Positions 1 through 12,460 of a DNA stretch of 64,000 nucleotides are shown piece after piece. The DNA comes from Paraescarpia echinospica. Its lineage: Eukaryota > Annelida > Polychaeta > Sabellida > Siboglinidae. Below the pieces are notes generated by a model. The model saw nothing but the letters and a program-made list of their open reading frames with translations, was not told where the DNA came from and did no database searches. The translations under genes and the position numbers were made by a program. The stretch's first letter is position 1, and the number at the start of each line of letters is the position of its first letter. The stretch covers positions 33,541,852 through 33,605,851 of the forward strand of contig CM034541.1 of NCBI GenBank assembly GCA_020002185.1, read 5' to 3'.

Positions 1-469
1 GGCGAGGCGATATAACTTGGTAATTCATACGTGGCAGTCGTGATGGCAATGCTTAATGTATGTTAGAAAAAATACAGCATCGTTACACAAACACCACAAC
101 GCGCTCGTGTATGCGATGGTTTCAGCGCACGACAGAAGTAGAAAACCGCGTCACGCTCGTGCTGCAATACTCGTGTGTTCAAAATGTTGAGTGTCGGAGA
201 GAAAGTTTAGTTCATGTACATCAACAGGCCACATCCATGATACTGTAGTCTAATTGTCAAATAGTATTCGTATTGCTATGGTATTGGCACTAGGGTAGAG
301 GTAAGTAGATTGTGTCAGCGTCTGCTTCATGTTGCCAAGCAACCTAGTCCATGTCTTGGGGGCAGGTCTCCCGTAGTATTTGTGACACGCGCATGGTTCC
401 TGCGATTGTTAAGTTACGGTTACCCACTCATTACGTTTTATATTCCGAACAATGGATTTACACTAAATA

Positions 470-505
470 AACGATGCATACATACATACATACATACATC
501 CAGTA
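470..505 (+). repeat. (CATA)n microsatellite
   Basis: Run of catacatacatacatac. Similar sequence recurs at 608-780. Confidence 0.9.
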
Positions 506-607
506 CAAATGCATGTACATTTTGTGCACAACTATTTAATATAGTGGAAAAGTAGTTTTGTAATATAATACATCAATCTTTCAGAAATACACACATGACA
601 AGAACGA

Positions 608-780
608 TGATACATACATACATACATACATACATGCATACAAACATGCATTCATGCATACATACGTACATTTATACATGCATGCATACGTACATGTGCA
701 GATACATACATACGCACATACATGCATACATACATACATTCATACATACACATGTATACATACATGTATACGTATTATAC
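608..780 (+). repeat. (CATA)n/(CATG)n microsatellite
   Basis: Tetranucleotide-rich tract giving spurious His/Thr/Tyr-rich frames. Confidence 0.92.
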
Positions 781-1193
781 ACCTATACGTTCTGTATTTG
801 TTGTTTCCAGCGCTCGGCAACGTTCTATTAATTGACTATTAATTGACTAGTCTATTATTATGGTCTTATGAGGTCTCATTCAACTAGTCAGCTTTTTCAG
901 AACATTATCGCCAAACCGACCTATATATGGCACTGAGGGTGGTCACTGCCAGGGTGCTTGTCGCCCTCAGTGGTTATTTTACGTCGTCTCCGAGTCAGGA
1001 GGAATACACAGTCCTCGTAGTTGAGAGCCATTTTAACCAAATATCATACAATACTTACAATACAATAACCTTTATTTTTCAACAAATGGAAATTCATGTG
1101 GTAAATATCCACACTTTACCAAGAAATATTAGTACATTTAAAGCTGATTAAGTTTAGTGATGTACATATTGGTCAATCATGACATTACTAATA

Positions 1194-2222
1194 ATAATAA
1201 TATATTTTATTTAATATAGCGCCAGATCCAATTATAAATTGTTCGTGGCGCTTTACAACATGTAGAACCCAGATAGAGGTATTAATGATGGCTAAATAAG
1301 CATGCATTTTCTAAAAGAATATTAAAATATTAGTAAAATACGAATAAATACAGTAATTAAATAAATATATTAAAATAATGATCATAGCTACAGTTCTATG
1401 TAGAAATAAGACATTGTCAATTCATTTAACTGAACTAATGTACATGTAAGTATAAAATAAATATATAAATAGGTTAATTAATACATAAGAGATATAAAAC
1501 AAATCAATGCAGAGAGTAAACTATGCCACATTGGACAAGAACGAGAGTCTAAAAAAATGAGTCTTTAAGCGTGCCTTGAAAGTAGAGAGACAATCAGACG
1601 TTTTAATGTCATTAGGCAAAGTGTTCCACAATGTCGCTGCGGCGACCGCAAACGAATTGTCCCCAGCTTTGACATGAGTCCGCAGGACCGTTAACATGTT
1701 ATTGTTGGTAGAGCGCAGGGCTCTTGTTGGTTTGTATGGGCATACAAGGTCGCATAAATATTTCGGGGCATCGCCATGCACAGCTTTATATGTAAACACT
1801 AATAGCTTAAAGTCGATTCTGTGTGCTACAGGCAACCAGTGAAGAATGCACAACAGAGGCATGGCGCTGTCACTCCGTGGGCGGCGTAGGATCAACCTAG
1901 CAGCAGAGTTGTGCATTCTCTGCAGTCGAGCGATGTTGTTGACAGAAGTGCCGTATAGAAGTGAATTGCAGTAATCAAGCCTTGATGTAATAATGGCGTT
2001 GACGACACGTTCCTTTGTCGACGTTGGGAGATAACGACTCATCTGGTTAATATGGCGCAGGTGAAATGAGCACACACTGACGATGCTTGAAACTTGCTTC
2101 TTAAAATCAAGGTGGCGATCCATAACGACACCAAGGTTACGAACACATCTTGAGGCAGTAATCGTAACACCTCCTACGCGTATCACACTGCCGTCAATAA
2201 GCGCAGCGGCACTCTTTGGCAC
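1194..2222 (-). mobile_element. L2/CR1-like LINE, 3' part (reverse transcriptase C-terminus)
   Basis: The - strand reading frame 2222-1521 (233 aa) has the C-terminal signature of L2/Rex-type reverse transcriptases: LGVVMDRHLDF, SRLDYCNSLL, LHWLPVAHRIDFKL, AATLWNTLP. The AT-rich stretch 1194-1520 is probably its 3' UTR. 5'-truncated. A second fragment lies at 52870-53456. Confidence 0.88.
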
Positions 2223-2335
2223 TACGGGAAGATATTCCGTTTTATTGTTGTGTTACTAAATCATAATATAAGTTTGCCATCACAGAGTACACAACAATGT
2301 TAGTCACAGTCTTAGTGTCAGATGCTTCGTAGAGT

Positions 2336-2758
2336 TCATCCATACTTGGTGGCGTCACCCAACGGTTTTACTGACTGACCGGATAACACGAACTGCCTGA
2401 ACCCAAGTTTCCACCATTGTGATCATTGTAATCGCTCCACCATCCCCGTTCACCTCCCTCTCCTAGACCTCGCATTCAGCAGCCGGATGGAGGTTGGCAG
2501 GAAGGTGTTTCGATACCTGTTATTTCGTGCCCTTTCTGATAGGTACCTACAGCCAGATTGAGCAACAGAATAGAACCCGTGCAGTGGGTGAGATGGGTCT
2601 TTTATCATTTCTGCTGTCTTCTTAGTCACATATGTTTCACATAGTGCACCCACAGTTGGTAGCGTCACCCCAATAGTTTTACTGGCTGCCCGGTTGAGGT
2701 TTCGAACTCGGAGCACTGGCATGCCAAGCGGATGTGCTAACCACTTCACTAGCCGCAC
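2336..2758 (-). mobile_element. tRNA-like heads and LINE reverse transcriptase C-terminal fragment
   Basis: On the - strand a tRNA-like head (gtgaagtggttagcac, gagttcgaaacctc, 2758-2690) runs straight into a coding fragment (DPSHPLHGFY, RYRNTFLPTSIRLLNA, 2670-2450) typical of LINE reverse transcriptase C-termini. A second, degenerate head-like piece (gtggcgtcacccaacggttt) lies at 2336-2430. Confidence 0.6.
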
Positions 2759-2761
2759 TCC

Positions 2762-2812
2762 CTACATACGTACGTACGTACGTACGTACGTACGTACATA
2801 CATGTATATGTA
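2762..2812 (+). repeat. (TACG)n microsatellite
   Basis: Perfect tacgtacgtacg run after the tRNA-like head, then mixed tacatg. Confidence 0.92.
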
Positions 2813-2814
2813 CG

Positions 2815-4590
2815 TATGGTTGCTCGATTATAGTAAGATTGACACATCCTCCACATAAGCGGATCCAGGGGGCCTGTGCCCCCTAGACCTTTGGAATTTG
2901 GCGTGCCCGTAGACCTTTTTGAATAGGCCCAATTAAGTGATCGTGCCCCCTAGACCCTTGGAAATGTGCCCTCGTTTAGGCTACAATTAATTTTAATTGT
3001 AACCTAAACTAAACGGCTGCGAAAAATGTTCATTTGAAGTTGTTATGCCCCGCTCCTGTTCCAAAAGCCAAAATCTGAACACGAATCATATGACAGCAAG
3101 CATCATCGCGCATCAGGGGCATTCCTGACTACATCGGTATCATTACTCATTGGCAAAGGCCACCCGCCTTGCTAAAACGCTGAAGTTAAGCTGAGCAAAT
3201 GATCTCGTTGGCTCTCTAAATTTGGCTGGTTTATTCCAAGAGCCAGGAGGATTTTATTTGCCACAAGGTCTGAGGGTGTTTTCTTGGGTAAAATTTACCG
3301 TAGAATCCTAATTAATTAGTTCTATCTACATCATACCATGACCTACGAAGCTGTATGTGACCATACCCAAATTACGCGTGAGAAGACGCTCGACAAAATT
3401 CAAATCGATGTCTTTCCGTTTATGTGGCAAGAACATGGTTGCAACTACTGGTCCAAATGACACATCATTAAAAAGTAGTCTCATTGTGTTAACATTTGGA
3501 ACCACTTTCGTTTTGGTCTGACATCGTGGAGCCAAGAAATTGTATTTTAAGAGAAGGGGTGGTAACCGCGTAAAACGCAAAAACATGAACATTTACACAC
3601 TGTTCGTCCACCAATTTGATTGCCTATATATTGAAACATCAATCGCCATGTTACCAATCATTACTATTATGTTCTTATATTTAATTGTTCCACTAATCTG
3701 AAGTGTTTTACCCGTAATAATAGTACTATTTACGATTACATATCCTGTTTAAACGCAGAAGGTTGACATCAGTGTTGTGTGCAACAGCACGACTCTTGTG
3801 TATTCATTCTCAAATCGGTACGAACCTACATGTCCCACGGAAGAACAACTGCGTGTATATTTCGTGCACAACCTTTTTACTATAGTGGAAAACTAGTTTT
3901 GTAATCTAATACATCAGTCTATCAGAAATGCATACATGGCAAGAACGATGAGTTTAAAATGTACACTGGCAACGTTTTATGCCACAATAACGGACTTTTA
4001 TCTAATAAATGCTGCATATGTGTAAGCAGTGCATTTTGTTAAAGCAAGTATGTTTTTTTTTAGTTTTCAATATATATTGACAAGTAGAACATGCGTTGTA
4101 CAAAGAGGACTTTAATTTTACCACTTGGTGATAAAACGACTGATACTGTTAAGCGATTTGACGACAAGTCATAGAGGAAGTTAGAGATAGCAACAACGCA
4201 AGACAGCTTATACAAGACGATCAAGTATTTTGCCATAAAACTACCAGATCAGTATGATTTAACAATGGGTTACCATACAGAGTCACCCAAAATAAAGCTT
4301 AGGAAGATTGTCTTTGTAGTTCTACAAAAGCGGCGTGTTTTCAAACGAATGTGTGTTCTGTAAGACTGTATCTAAGTCTAAAGCGAGAATATCTGGGAAG
4401 CTTTCATTTGGAAAACGCGGAGGATAACATCAAGCAAGTAGCAGTGATATTATACTATGAAAATATGCTTTCATGATTAACAGGAGTAGACGTTGCCAAA
4501 ACGTTGTGTGAGAGCATTTAGAAACCACATCTTACTCAGTTGAGAACATTCAAACATAGCAACAAGCAGGGACTGATCGTATATAACGCA
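2815..4590. other. No gene seen
   Basis: Holds a C/T-rich ggggcctgtgccccctagac block (2865-2960) and a short block at 3150-3235 that recurs at 30515-30595. A 88-aa - strand frame at 3326-3592 is not recognised. Confidence 0.5.
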
Positions 4591-5014
4591 CCTCCAAATG
4601 AAGGACGTGCCGTCAGGCAGGCTACCTTCGATTAGAAATCATTGCACTACAGAGTACACAGCAAGACTTACCACATATAACAGCGGAGGCCTAGACAACA
4701 GGACAATGAGAGACACCACCAGAGCTGCTGAGTTTCTTCGAAGTGTTATAAATACGTCGGTTCCAGTTAGTCGTCTTCTAGCGATTGAAAGACTTGTAAT
4801 GTCAACGGCATGTGATGTCGAGTTCAGACTACAAGGGGTCGAACAAAAGCGTTCAAATACCTATATATGTGACCAGGAATCAGGAGTATGGTAGGTAGAA
4901 GAATATTCCTGGAAGTCATCAACCGCTTCGGCCATTCCATCAGTACATAGAAGAAGTGTTTGAAACTGACTTGGCCAAAAATATCTCACACAATATACAC
5001 CAAATCGCTGGTAT

Positions 5015-5347
5015 GTGCATAGGATCAGCATGGGAAAATACGATGAGAGTAACGAGACATTGTCTGACGGTGGTATTCCTCGTGATACTGTATTCATATT
5101 TTACCAAGACATTGAAGACAATATTTATTTTCAATCCAAAGATATAATGGAGACACAAATGTTGATTCTTCTCCCTGAGACTCTGTTTCTCAACACGAAA
5201 ACATCTAAAAGCAGATTCCATGTGAAAGAGACCACTTTGGTGCCTTTTGTGATTCCAAATCCGTCCCGCCGATTCAATTTGCCAGAATGTTCAAGTTATC
5301 GGCCCGTCACCGCCAGTTCACAAACACCACCGGTTTATCTCGTCTAG
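5015..5347 (+). other. Unrecognised open frame, 110 aa
   Basis: Frame from MHRISMGKYDES to TPPVYLV, preceded at 4598-4894 by another 98-aa frame. No family, splice pattern or repeat relation is evident. May be a decayed transposon gene or chance. Confidence 0.2.
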
Positions 5348-5349
5348 GC

Positions 5350-6235
5350 TGCATCCGATGCATAGTAATGTATGCTGATACAAAGCGGAGCGCTATTTAC
5401 GCTTCAAAGGGGCGCTAAGACGCAATATTCTTAAACCTAACTGCGCCTAGGATAATGTTGAATGGTGGAACTAACTCACTGAGGTATCAAAGTTAGGCAA
5501 AACTCAAGTTATAACGGCGAAATCGACGTGGGTCCGGACTCGACACAAGTACCCACTACTAATCTATTCAACTAATGTTCTATGCCGTTTTTAGCAAAGT
5601 ATTTCTTATATACAGAACGTGAACAAGTAGCACAACAAGTTTGTATTTTGCGCTTCTTTGCCAATACGATACGTCCATTTTACACACTTTTAGAGCAGTT
5701 TATGTCTTCTGGTAATATACAATTGTTTTCTTATAAAACTTAGTGTCAAAATATGTTAATGTATGTAGCCAGCAAAATATGATGTTATTTTTATTTCGTA
5801 GCCAGGAAACGCCCACTATTTAAAAAATAGGGACGTATTATACATTGTCAAAAAGGTACTTTAGGCACTTTATCAAGCAATTTAAAATGATCATATAATA
5901 AAAAGTGTCAGTTCAAGAAGAGATGTCAATGAAGATTTCAAATCACAAAATTGCAGATCTGTTGTGTTTTATATCTTTATGACATGGCTGAAGCCATCAG
6001 AAATTGAAAATCGGTAGAATACTTTTCAAAACATGACTTTTTGAAGAAATCAAATTTAAAGTGACATGAATTTTTTTATTTCTTTGTTTCCAAACTGTGT
6101 ATACGTAAACGTAATGCTTTTGTCACTCCTTAGCTTAGTAGTAATGTGCCAAATATGAAGTATATTGATTGCGAACTCATGTCTCTATGACCACTCAAAC
6201 GTAGTAATTTGCATGTCACAAAACAACCAGCTTGT
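5350..6235. other. No gene or clear repeat seen
   Basis: AT-rich sequence with stops in all frames. Confidence 0.55.
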
Positions 6236-6237
6236 CA

Positions 6238-6783
6238 GATGTTGATGACATCACCGGGGTAGATTCCGCCGAATGCGCCCTCTCCTTTAGCATGGCGTGT
6301 GCTTTTTGAGTTATTGTTAGAACATCGCATATTCATTATATTGGCTGATGTTTATATATAATGAATATGCGATAAGAATTCGCGATGTTCAAACAACAAT
6401 AAGGCAAACAATAAATCCAGTGTACATCCAGCGGCATATTTGTAGACAAGATTATTATCTTTATGGTGATATTAAAAAAAAATTAAATTCCATTATTGCA
6501 ACTTCATGTACAGCAGCTTAACGTGAAATTATCATAATGAAAAAAAAAAATTTGCGATGTTCAAATGGCAATAACTAAAAATAAAGACAATTCCTGTGTA
6601 CATCCAGAGACATATTTGTAGTTAAGACCATTATCTTTATGGTGATATCGGAATATATTAAATTCCGCAAATGCAGTTATATGTGCAAACTGAAACAACA
6701 TGCCACACCGCCTCAAGCTATGCTTAAGGATAGGACACGCTCGGCGACATCTACTCCAGTGACGTCACCAACGGTCACTAGGT
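6238..6783. repeat. Inverted-repeat element of about 545 bp with internal duplication
   Basis: Ends (gttgatgacatcaccggggt and complement of ccagtgacgtcaccaac) are imperfect inverted copies of about 65 bp. Inside, cgcgatgttcaaa to ttatctttatggtgatat is duplicated (about 6380-6490 and 6550-6655), and a short palindrome gcatattcattata lies at 6328-6373. Confidence 0.65.
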
Positions 6784-7319
6784 GTCGCTACAAATTGTGC
6801 AGAACGTGTCAAAAAGCACTACCATAACAATTATTTGAATAAAAGGACACTGTGTTTTAAATTATAATATATTTAATTTAGATTAGGAATAAAACGGTTC
6901 ATTTAACAGATTTTCAGATATATAGTCACCAAAATTTGGATGAGTTTACTAAAACTAATAAAACAGAGTTGTAGTCAATGACATTTTGCACATTGATAGA
7001 TTTGTTGTCCTAGTTTTAAAATATGTCATAATCAGCACTATTTTGTCAATCTTTGTTGTACTAATTTGCATGCTTTTCAGGGAAGTTAGTTAATTGCATT
7101 AATTTGTGAAATTATTTTGTTGTAAATATTCATATCGTATTTAATGCACACTGCAAATGAAAACTGTGGAGCCCAACAACCAAATAGGTCTACAAATCGT
7201 GTACATTGCAGGCTTGGGGTCAGTTACATTGCAATGTAATACATTACTGTTATTTTGTTTTCTTCCTATTACTATTACATGCTGAATTTCAGCTAAAACG
7301 ATTTGGAATTGATAATTAA

Positions 7320-7715
7320 TTTTGTATGTTAACAAGTTCAAAAGCCGCAGTCACTATGGCCAAGCTGACGAAAAGTGTATGGGAAAACAAGATGCTCACT
7401 GAGAACACCAAGATGAGAGTCTACCATGCAGGCCTGTATGCTGAGCACCCTCCTTTAACGGCAGCGAATCGTGGACCACCTACACGCGCCAGGAGTGACG
7501 CCTCAACACCTTCCACATGCGGTGCCTCAAGCGCATCTTCAGCATCACCTGACAGGACTGAGTCCCTTACAGCGACATACTGGACCGTGCTAGGATCTCA
7601 AGTATGTACTCACTGCTGAGCCAGAAACGTCACCGCTGGCTGGGAATGGCGTGGAGGTTGGCCGCTTGCCTAAAGGCATCCTCTACGGACAACTCACCAC
7701 TGAGTGATATCGCCA
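7320..7715 (+). mobile_element. LINE reverse transcriptase C-terminal fragment (RTE-like)
   Basis: Encodes AAVTMAKLTKSVWENKMLT, then across frameshifts YSLLSQKRHRWLG and related sequence. This is the recurrent fragment preceding the RRLRWLGHV-type motif of RTE-like LINEs. Degenerate. Confidence 0.75.
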
Positions 7716-8039
7716 TTAAAATATATACTACCTTTCTTAATATCTCGAATTAAATACATCCAAACAAACAAAAATATGTGTCCAAATGCAATTTGGATTA
7801 AATACATCCAAACAAACAAAAATATGTGTCCAAATGCTTGTTTTTTACGTCAGTGCACAAATCATGGTATGCAAATTTGTCACATGAAAATGCATTTTAG
7901 TTCTGACCAATAAAAAATTATAACTTCACGTTTTCCGTGTGAATCTCCTCAAGAGGCAAGCGGTAGGCACTGCCTAAAGGACCGACTTAAATGCCCCACA
8001 GGATTGGCTATATTTGTGCTACATAAACAATTAAAGCCA

Positions 8040-8145
8040 TGGTGCCTGTGTTTGTGCATGTGTATGTACGTGTGTGTGTGTGTGTGCATGCGTGCGTGCG
8101 CGTGCATGTGCGTGCATGCGTGCGCGTGCGTGTACGTGCGTGCAA
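8040..8145 (+). repeat. (TG/TGCG)n microsatellite
   Basis: Alternating purine-pyrimidine tract of tgtg, tgcg and tgca; a potential Z-DNA former. Confidence 0.9.
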
Positions 8146-9095
8146 GTATTTCTAACAACAAACTATATGTTATTAATATAACACAGTGGTTGATTCCATC
8201 CATAAATAACGTTAACATTTTGATTTATAGATCCACACCCCTTTGTAACGCTTCATAACACTGACGTGTAAAATAAAAAGGTAGTTAAACTTAGCACATA
8301 TCTACACAAACGTTATAGTCCATTTGTCATTTCATGAACCTAGAAATGTTCTATCCTATGAACTTTTGTTGGTTGATTTGTACTCATATGGGGTCCTGGA
8401 ACAAATTCAGCTTGGTTGCCCAAACAGCAACTTTGGGCAAATCTGGTAATTTGCATAAATCCAAGATGGCGGCTTGTCGATATCTTGAAAACATTACTTT
8501 AGAACCACTTATCCTAGAATTATGTATAACACCTCTTTTAAGGGGTGTTGGTGTGTATAGAATCCATTTCTGATGTTATTTATTCAGTTGAAGGTCAAGA
8601 TCACATGTTGAAGGTCAGATGAAGGTCAAATTTGACCTCTCGGTGGACAATGAATGGAAACTTCTACTAAATTATATTTTAATTTATTCATGCACATAAA
8701 TGGATAATCTTACAATATTTGACGCATTTGTTCGTGAGAAAAAACAGTAATCAGTCATATTTGATACACGTATACACACATGTTACACGTGGTATATAGT
8801 ACAAATATCATTATGAACATTGGCATTCATATTTCTTTGTGAGGGAAATTCTTGCATTAAGTAATCATATACGAAAGTCATTGTAGGGATGTTACAAAGA
8901 TTGATATCCGTAAGACCGTAACTATAGATAAAAGATTTCACATATACTTTCACACAGTGATATGCAATAAGCGTTAGGTTTACGCTATTTTAGTAACTGC
9001 AGATATAGCCTAATAATCTTCACCTTTTACCTACTCCCACTCATCATCGAGGTAATCAGGATCAGCAAGACCATCCTTAACATCCTCCTGCTGAA

Positions 9096-10748
9096 GTGAA
9101 TGTGGCTGATTCGATTGTGCTTGGAGAAAAGGTGGAGAGCAAGTACATCGCTAGTCTTCCTGATGGGTTCTACGATCCTACCAGTAGTCCCATCAAGGCG
9201 ATGGACGTTCTAAAGAAGCAGGACAAGGGCAACAAAGGCATGTCAGTCATCGATTTTGAGAACATTTTTCTTCGGCTCTTGATGATTGATCAGCGACGGC
9301 AGATGGAGCTTGGGCCTCTGTTCAACTACGAGCTGTGTGCAATGCCTCCGTCGCTGATCGAGGAGCATAGTTGTTTCTGCAAAGCCAACAGATCGGGGCT
9401 GGTCAAGCGTCTGGGTGTGCTCACGATCTCGCCAACAGCTGCTGAAATTGTCATCGTGGATGTTCAGCAGTTGTTCTACTGTATCGTGTGGCCACACGGC
9501 GGCAGTCCTTCAGATCTGATCGCATCCATCCAGAGTCGGCCGAGTCACTATCCAGATGGTACTGAGAAAATCATTATCTTCGACAAGTACCAAGATGTAT
9601 CCAAAATATCAAGGATCACCAGAGAATACGGCGGGCTGATGAAGTTACCCTCGTCTAAGAGCTCTCCATTATAAGTCCTCTGCCCAAAAGAGACGCAATT
9701 CTGAAGAGCGAGAACAAAAAGCGGAGCGTGGAGAGCGTGTTGTCTACCTTCAGTGCAGGAGAGAACGTGACGATGGTGCGTTTGGTCATGATGAGGCGGA
9801 CATCACCATGACCTCCTATGTCATTTAGGCTGCCAACTCTGACAAAAGCTTAATCCGTGTACTTAGCGACGACACATACGTGTTTGTCCTACTGGTCTAT
9901 TGGGTGAGCTGGAGTGTAAGGTGCAGATGGAGCGGTTGGATTGGACGGTGCTGGATGTCAACGCCATCTGAGCTGACCTAGGGCCACAGTGTCTGCAACT
10001 GCTTGGCATGCACGCCCTCAGCGGGTGCGACACCAACTCATATCAGTATGCCAAATGCAAGATCAACGCACTAAACACCTTGCTCACTGGGGACTTTCCA
10101 GGTTTGGATGATGTGCTGGGGGAGGTGGGCGGCACGCAGGCGGATCTGATGAAGACGGCGAAAACCTTCTTCATCATTATGTTTGGTCAGCCACCGGGGA
10201 TATCCATGGAGTCTGCCCGCTTCACACTCTTTACCAAGAAGAAGACAAGTCCCAACGTCAAGACCCTGCCTCCAACATCCACCAACCTATTCCTGCACAT
10301 GTTGCAGGTGCATCTACAGGTCATGCTGTGGAAAGCGGCAGACCAACAAGTCCCAACCCGATGGGTGGGAGATCCGGGATGGCGTCCCCTCTTCTGTTAC
10401 CGCTCTGGCTGACCTAGGTCCATCTGGGTGATGTGATTCATTGTGAGAGTAGGGCACAGGGCAAGAAGTGCAGCGCGGAGGTTTATGGCTGCAACAAAGA
10501 ACATCTTTCATGTACGTCATACTGCAACTGCTCTGGCGAAGAGGGCTGCTGTAATCCGTACACTAAGACAGAAGAGACTCAGGCTGGAGACGAAGAGGGT
10601 GTCGAGATGGATGATGCTGAGGATGATGATTATGAGGATGATAGTGTAGAGGATGAGGATGTAAATGAGGAGGGTTGTTGAGGATGGTCTTGCTGATCCT
10701 GATTACCTGGATGGTGAGTGGGAGCAGATAAAAGGTGAAGATTATTAG
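9096..10748 (+). pseudogene. Decayed transposon gene: PIN/FEN-like nuclease with C-terminal Cys-rich domain
   Basis: The longest open piece is 9096-9674; further pieces lie at about 9780-9890, 10008-10412 and 10433-10681, with stops and frame changes between them. Acidic motifs in order: VDVQQLFYCIVW (about 9456), IIFDKY (about 9576), HDEAD (9786), SDDTYVFVLL (9865), LSGCDTNSY (about 10020). They parallel the five acidic positions of FEN1/XPG-type nucleases (inference). Then comes a Cys cluster (CSAEVYGCNKEHLSCTSYC, 10442-10561) resembling a CXC zinc domain, and an Asp/Glu-rich tail ending near 10748. A related gene lies at 43185-44870. I know no established function for this family. The copy looks dead. 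Confidence 0.65.
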
Positions 10749-10932
10749 GCAATGTCTGCAGTTACTAAGATAGCGTAAACCTTACGCTTATAGCATAGCA
10801 TTGTATAAAATTATCTTTTATTTATAGTTACGGATATCAATCTTTGTAACATCCCTACAATGACTTTCGTACATGATTACGTAGTGCAAGAATTTCCCTC
10901 ACAAAGAAATATGAATGCCAATGTTCATAATG

Positions 10933-12460
10933 TGACGGGGCCAATTTGTACAACAACAAGTCGGCTCCAATCTTTTCGATCAAGTTCTTTATTTGTGGTC
11001 TTACTTCCGGATACAAAAAGAAACCTAAACAAAGTAAACAGTTTGTCAATACAGTACTAACAATACAAATATACGTAAGTAGATATATTAATTATTATGA
11101 TGCGTGGACACATGTCACACAGCACGCACGCGCAATATAATGAATCCAGTATAATGTAAAGTAACCTAAAGATTTATAATTGTCGTACAAGTTATACTAG
11201 GAATTCAAATGTATGTAAATCAACAATGCAAGTATAAGCGTCTAACAGATGCAATAATTACATAATCTACCATGACTGTAATGACCATGCACACCCCAAC
11301 ACTGCTCTGGAGGCTCATTAATGAATCTCACATCATTCATTGAGGCCTGGCTCCCTCCTGCAATGGCATGGTGCAACATGTCATTTATAGCCGAACACAG
11401 ATACTTATTTAAACAAGTATTTCAATTCCATATTCCTATACTACTTTGTGTTATCATATTCTGTTCCAATTTACTACAGAGTATACCTATTCTATGACTT
11501 GTTAAATGACTGAACCAAACACTTGGCCAGTGTTTACCATCTAGCTACACTATCCAGGGTGGCTCCCAACTTGTTTTCAAGTGTTAGTCTCTAGGGAATA
11601 TGCTCCACATCCTACCCAGCCAACCCCATAGGGTGATTAATCATAAGGACATTAGTGGCCACTGGGCAGTTTCTGATACTGACTGCATAGCTTCATAGAA
11701 GACATTTTGTTGCTAAATGCATAATATGGCCGTATATTAACCTAATAGCACGTAGATTAAGCATCATAATACAAAACACAGTAACTGATTAAACATGATT
11801 AAAACTGTATATTCTGCAAGTTAAATCACCAGCAGGATGCAAGTATTCTAAAACTCATTAAGACCACTACTGTTTATAACCAGCCAGTGGGGGTCAACCA
11901 CAGCATCCTGGGGTGTCCACTCAAAGTAATTTTCCATACAGTGAAAACCCTTATAACTAAATAATTGCTTTAAAACATCCATGCAATTTTAGTTCTAATG
12001 ATGGACAATCTTTCACTTCATGATGTGGTATAATTAGAAAAGGGAAATAATACCTTAAAAGTATTATTGAACAAGTTGACACTCACCAAAAATAAATGTC
12101 TCCTCCTTGTTGTGTGAAACCTGAGCCAGCCTAGCCCACAGCTGCTGTACCAATGCTTGGTGAAAATACACATGTGACCAGTATCTCTGGAGTTTATCTC
12201 ATACCATTCAAGCAACTGGTTACTCATAGTAATTAATTACCTAAATATAATTATAATCAACACCTTAGCAAGTAAATCATGAAAATGTAGTTTCACAAAA
12301 TAAAGAATGTAACAATATCCGTCATCTACTTAGCATATGGTGCTGCCATATTGTGGCTGGTAGCGACATTAGAATGAAAATTAATATGTATTCCATCTCT
12401 TAATTAGCATGTTACAATATAACTATGAACATGTGTAGGTGTCCAAACTGATACCTTACA
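10933..12460. mobile_element. 1.5-kb insertion within the right arm of element A
   Basis: It interrupts the right inverted arm. ATAATG is present before it (10927-10932) and after it (12461-12466), consistent with a 6-bp target duplication; the left arm has the uninterrupted site at about 8812. No coding potential and no convincing terminal inverted repeat was seen. Family unknown. Confidence 0.6.

Larger units (their letters stand above)
1..1190. other. Non-coding, microsatellite-bearing
   Basis: Only CATA-type microsatellites were found. The short frames are repeat translations or chance. Confidence 0.6.

Noticed and set aside
595..842. His/Tyr/Thr-rich frames
   Set aside because: Translations of the CATA microsatellite.
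3150..3235. 5S rRNA-like block (gctgaagttaagc), also at 30515-30595
   Set aside because: Similarity to 5S rRNA is limited to about a dozen bases and the rest does not fold as 5S. It is left as a short shared repeat.
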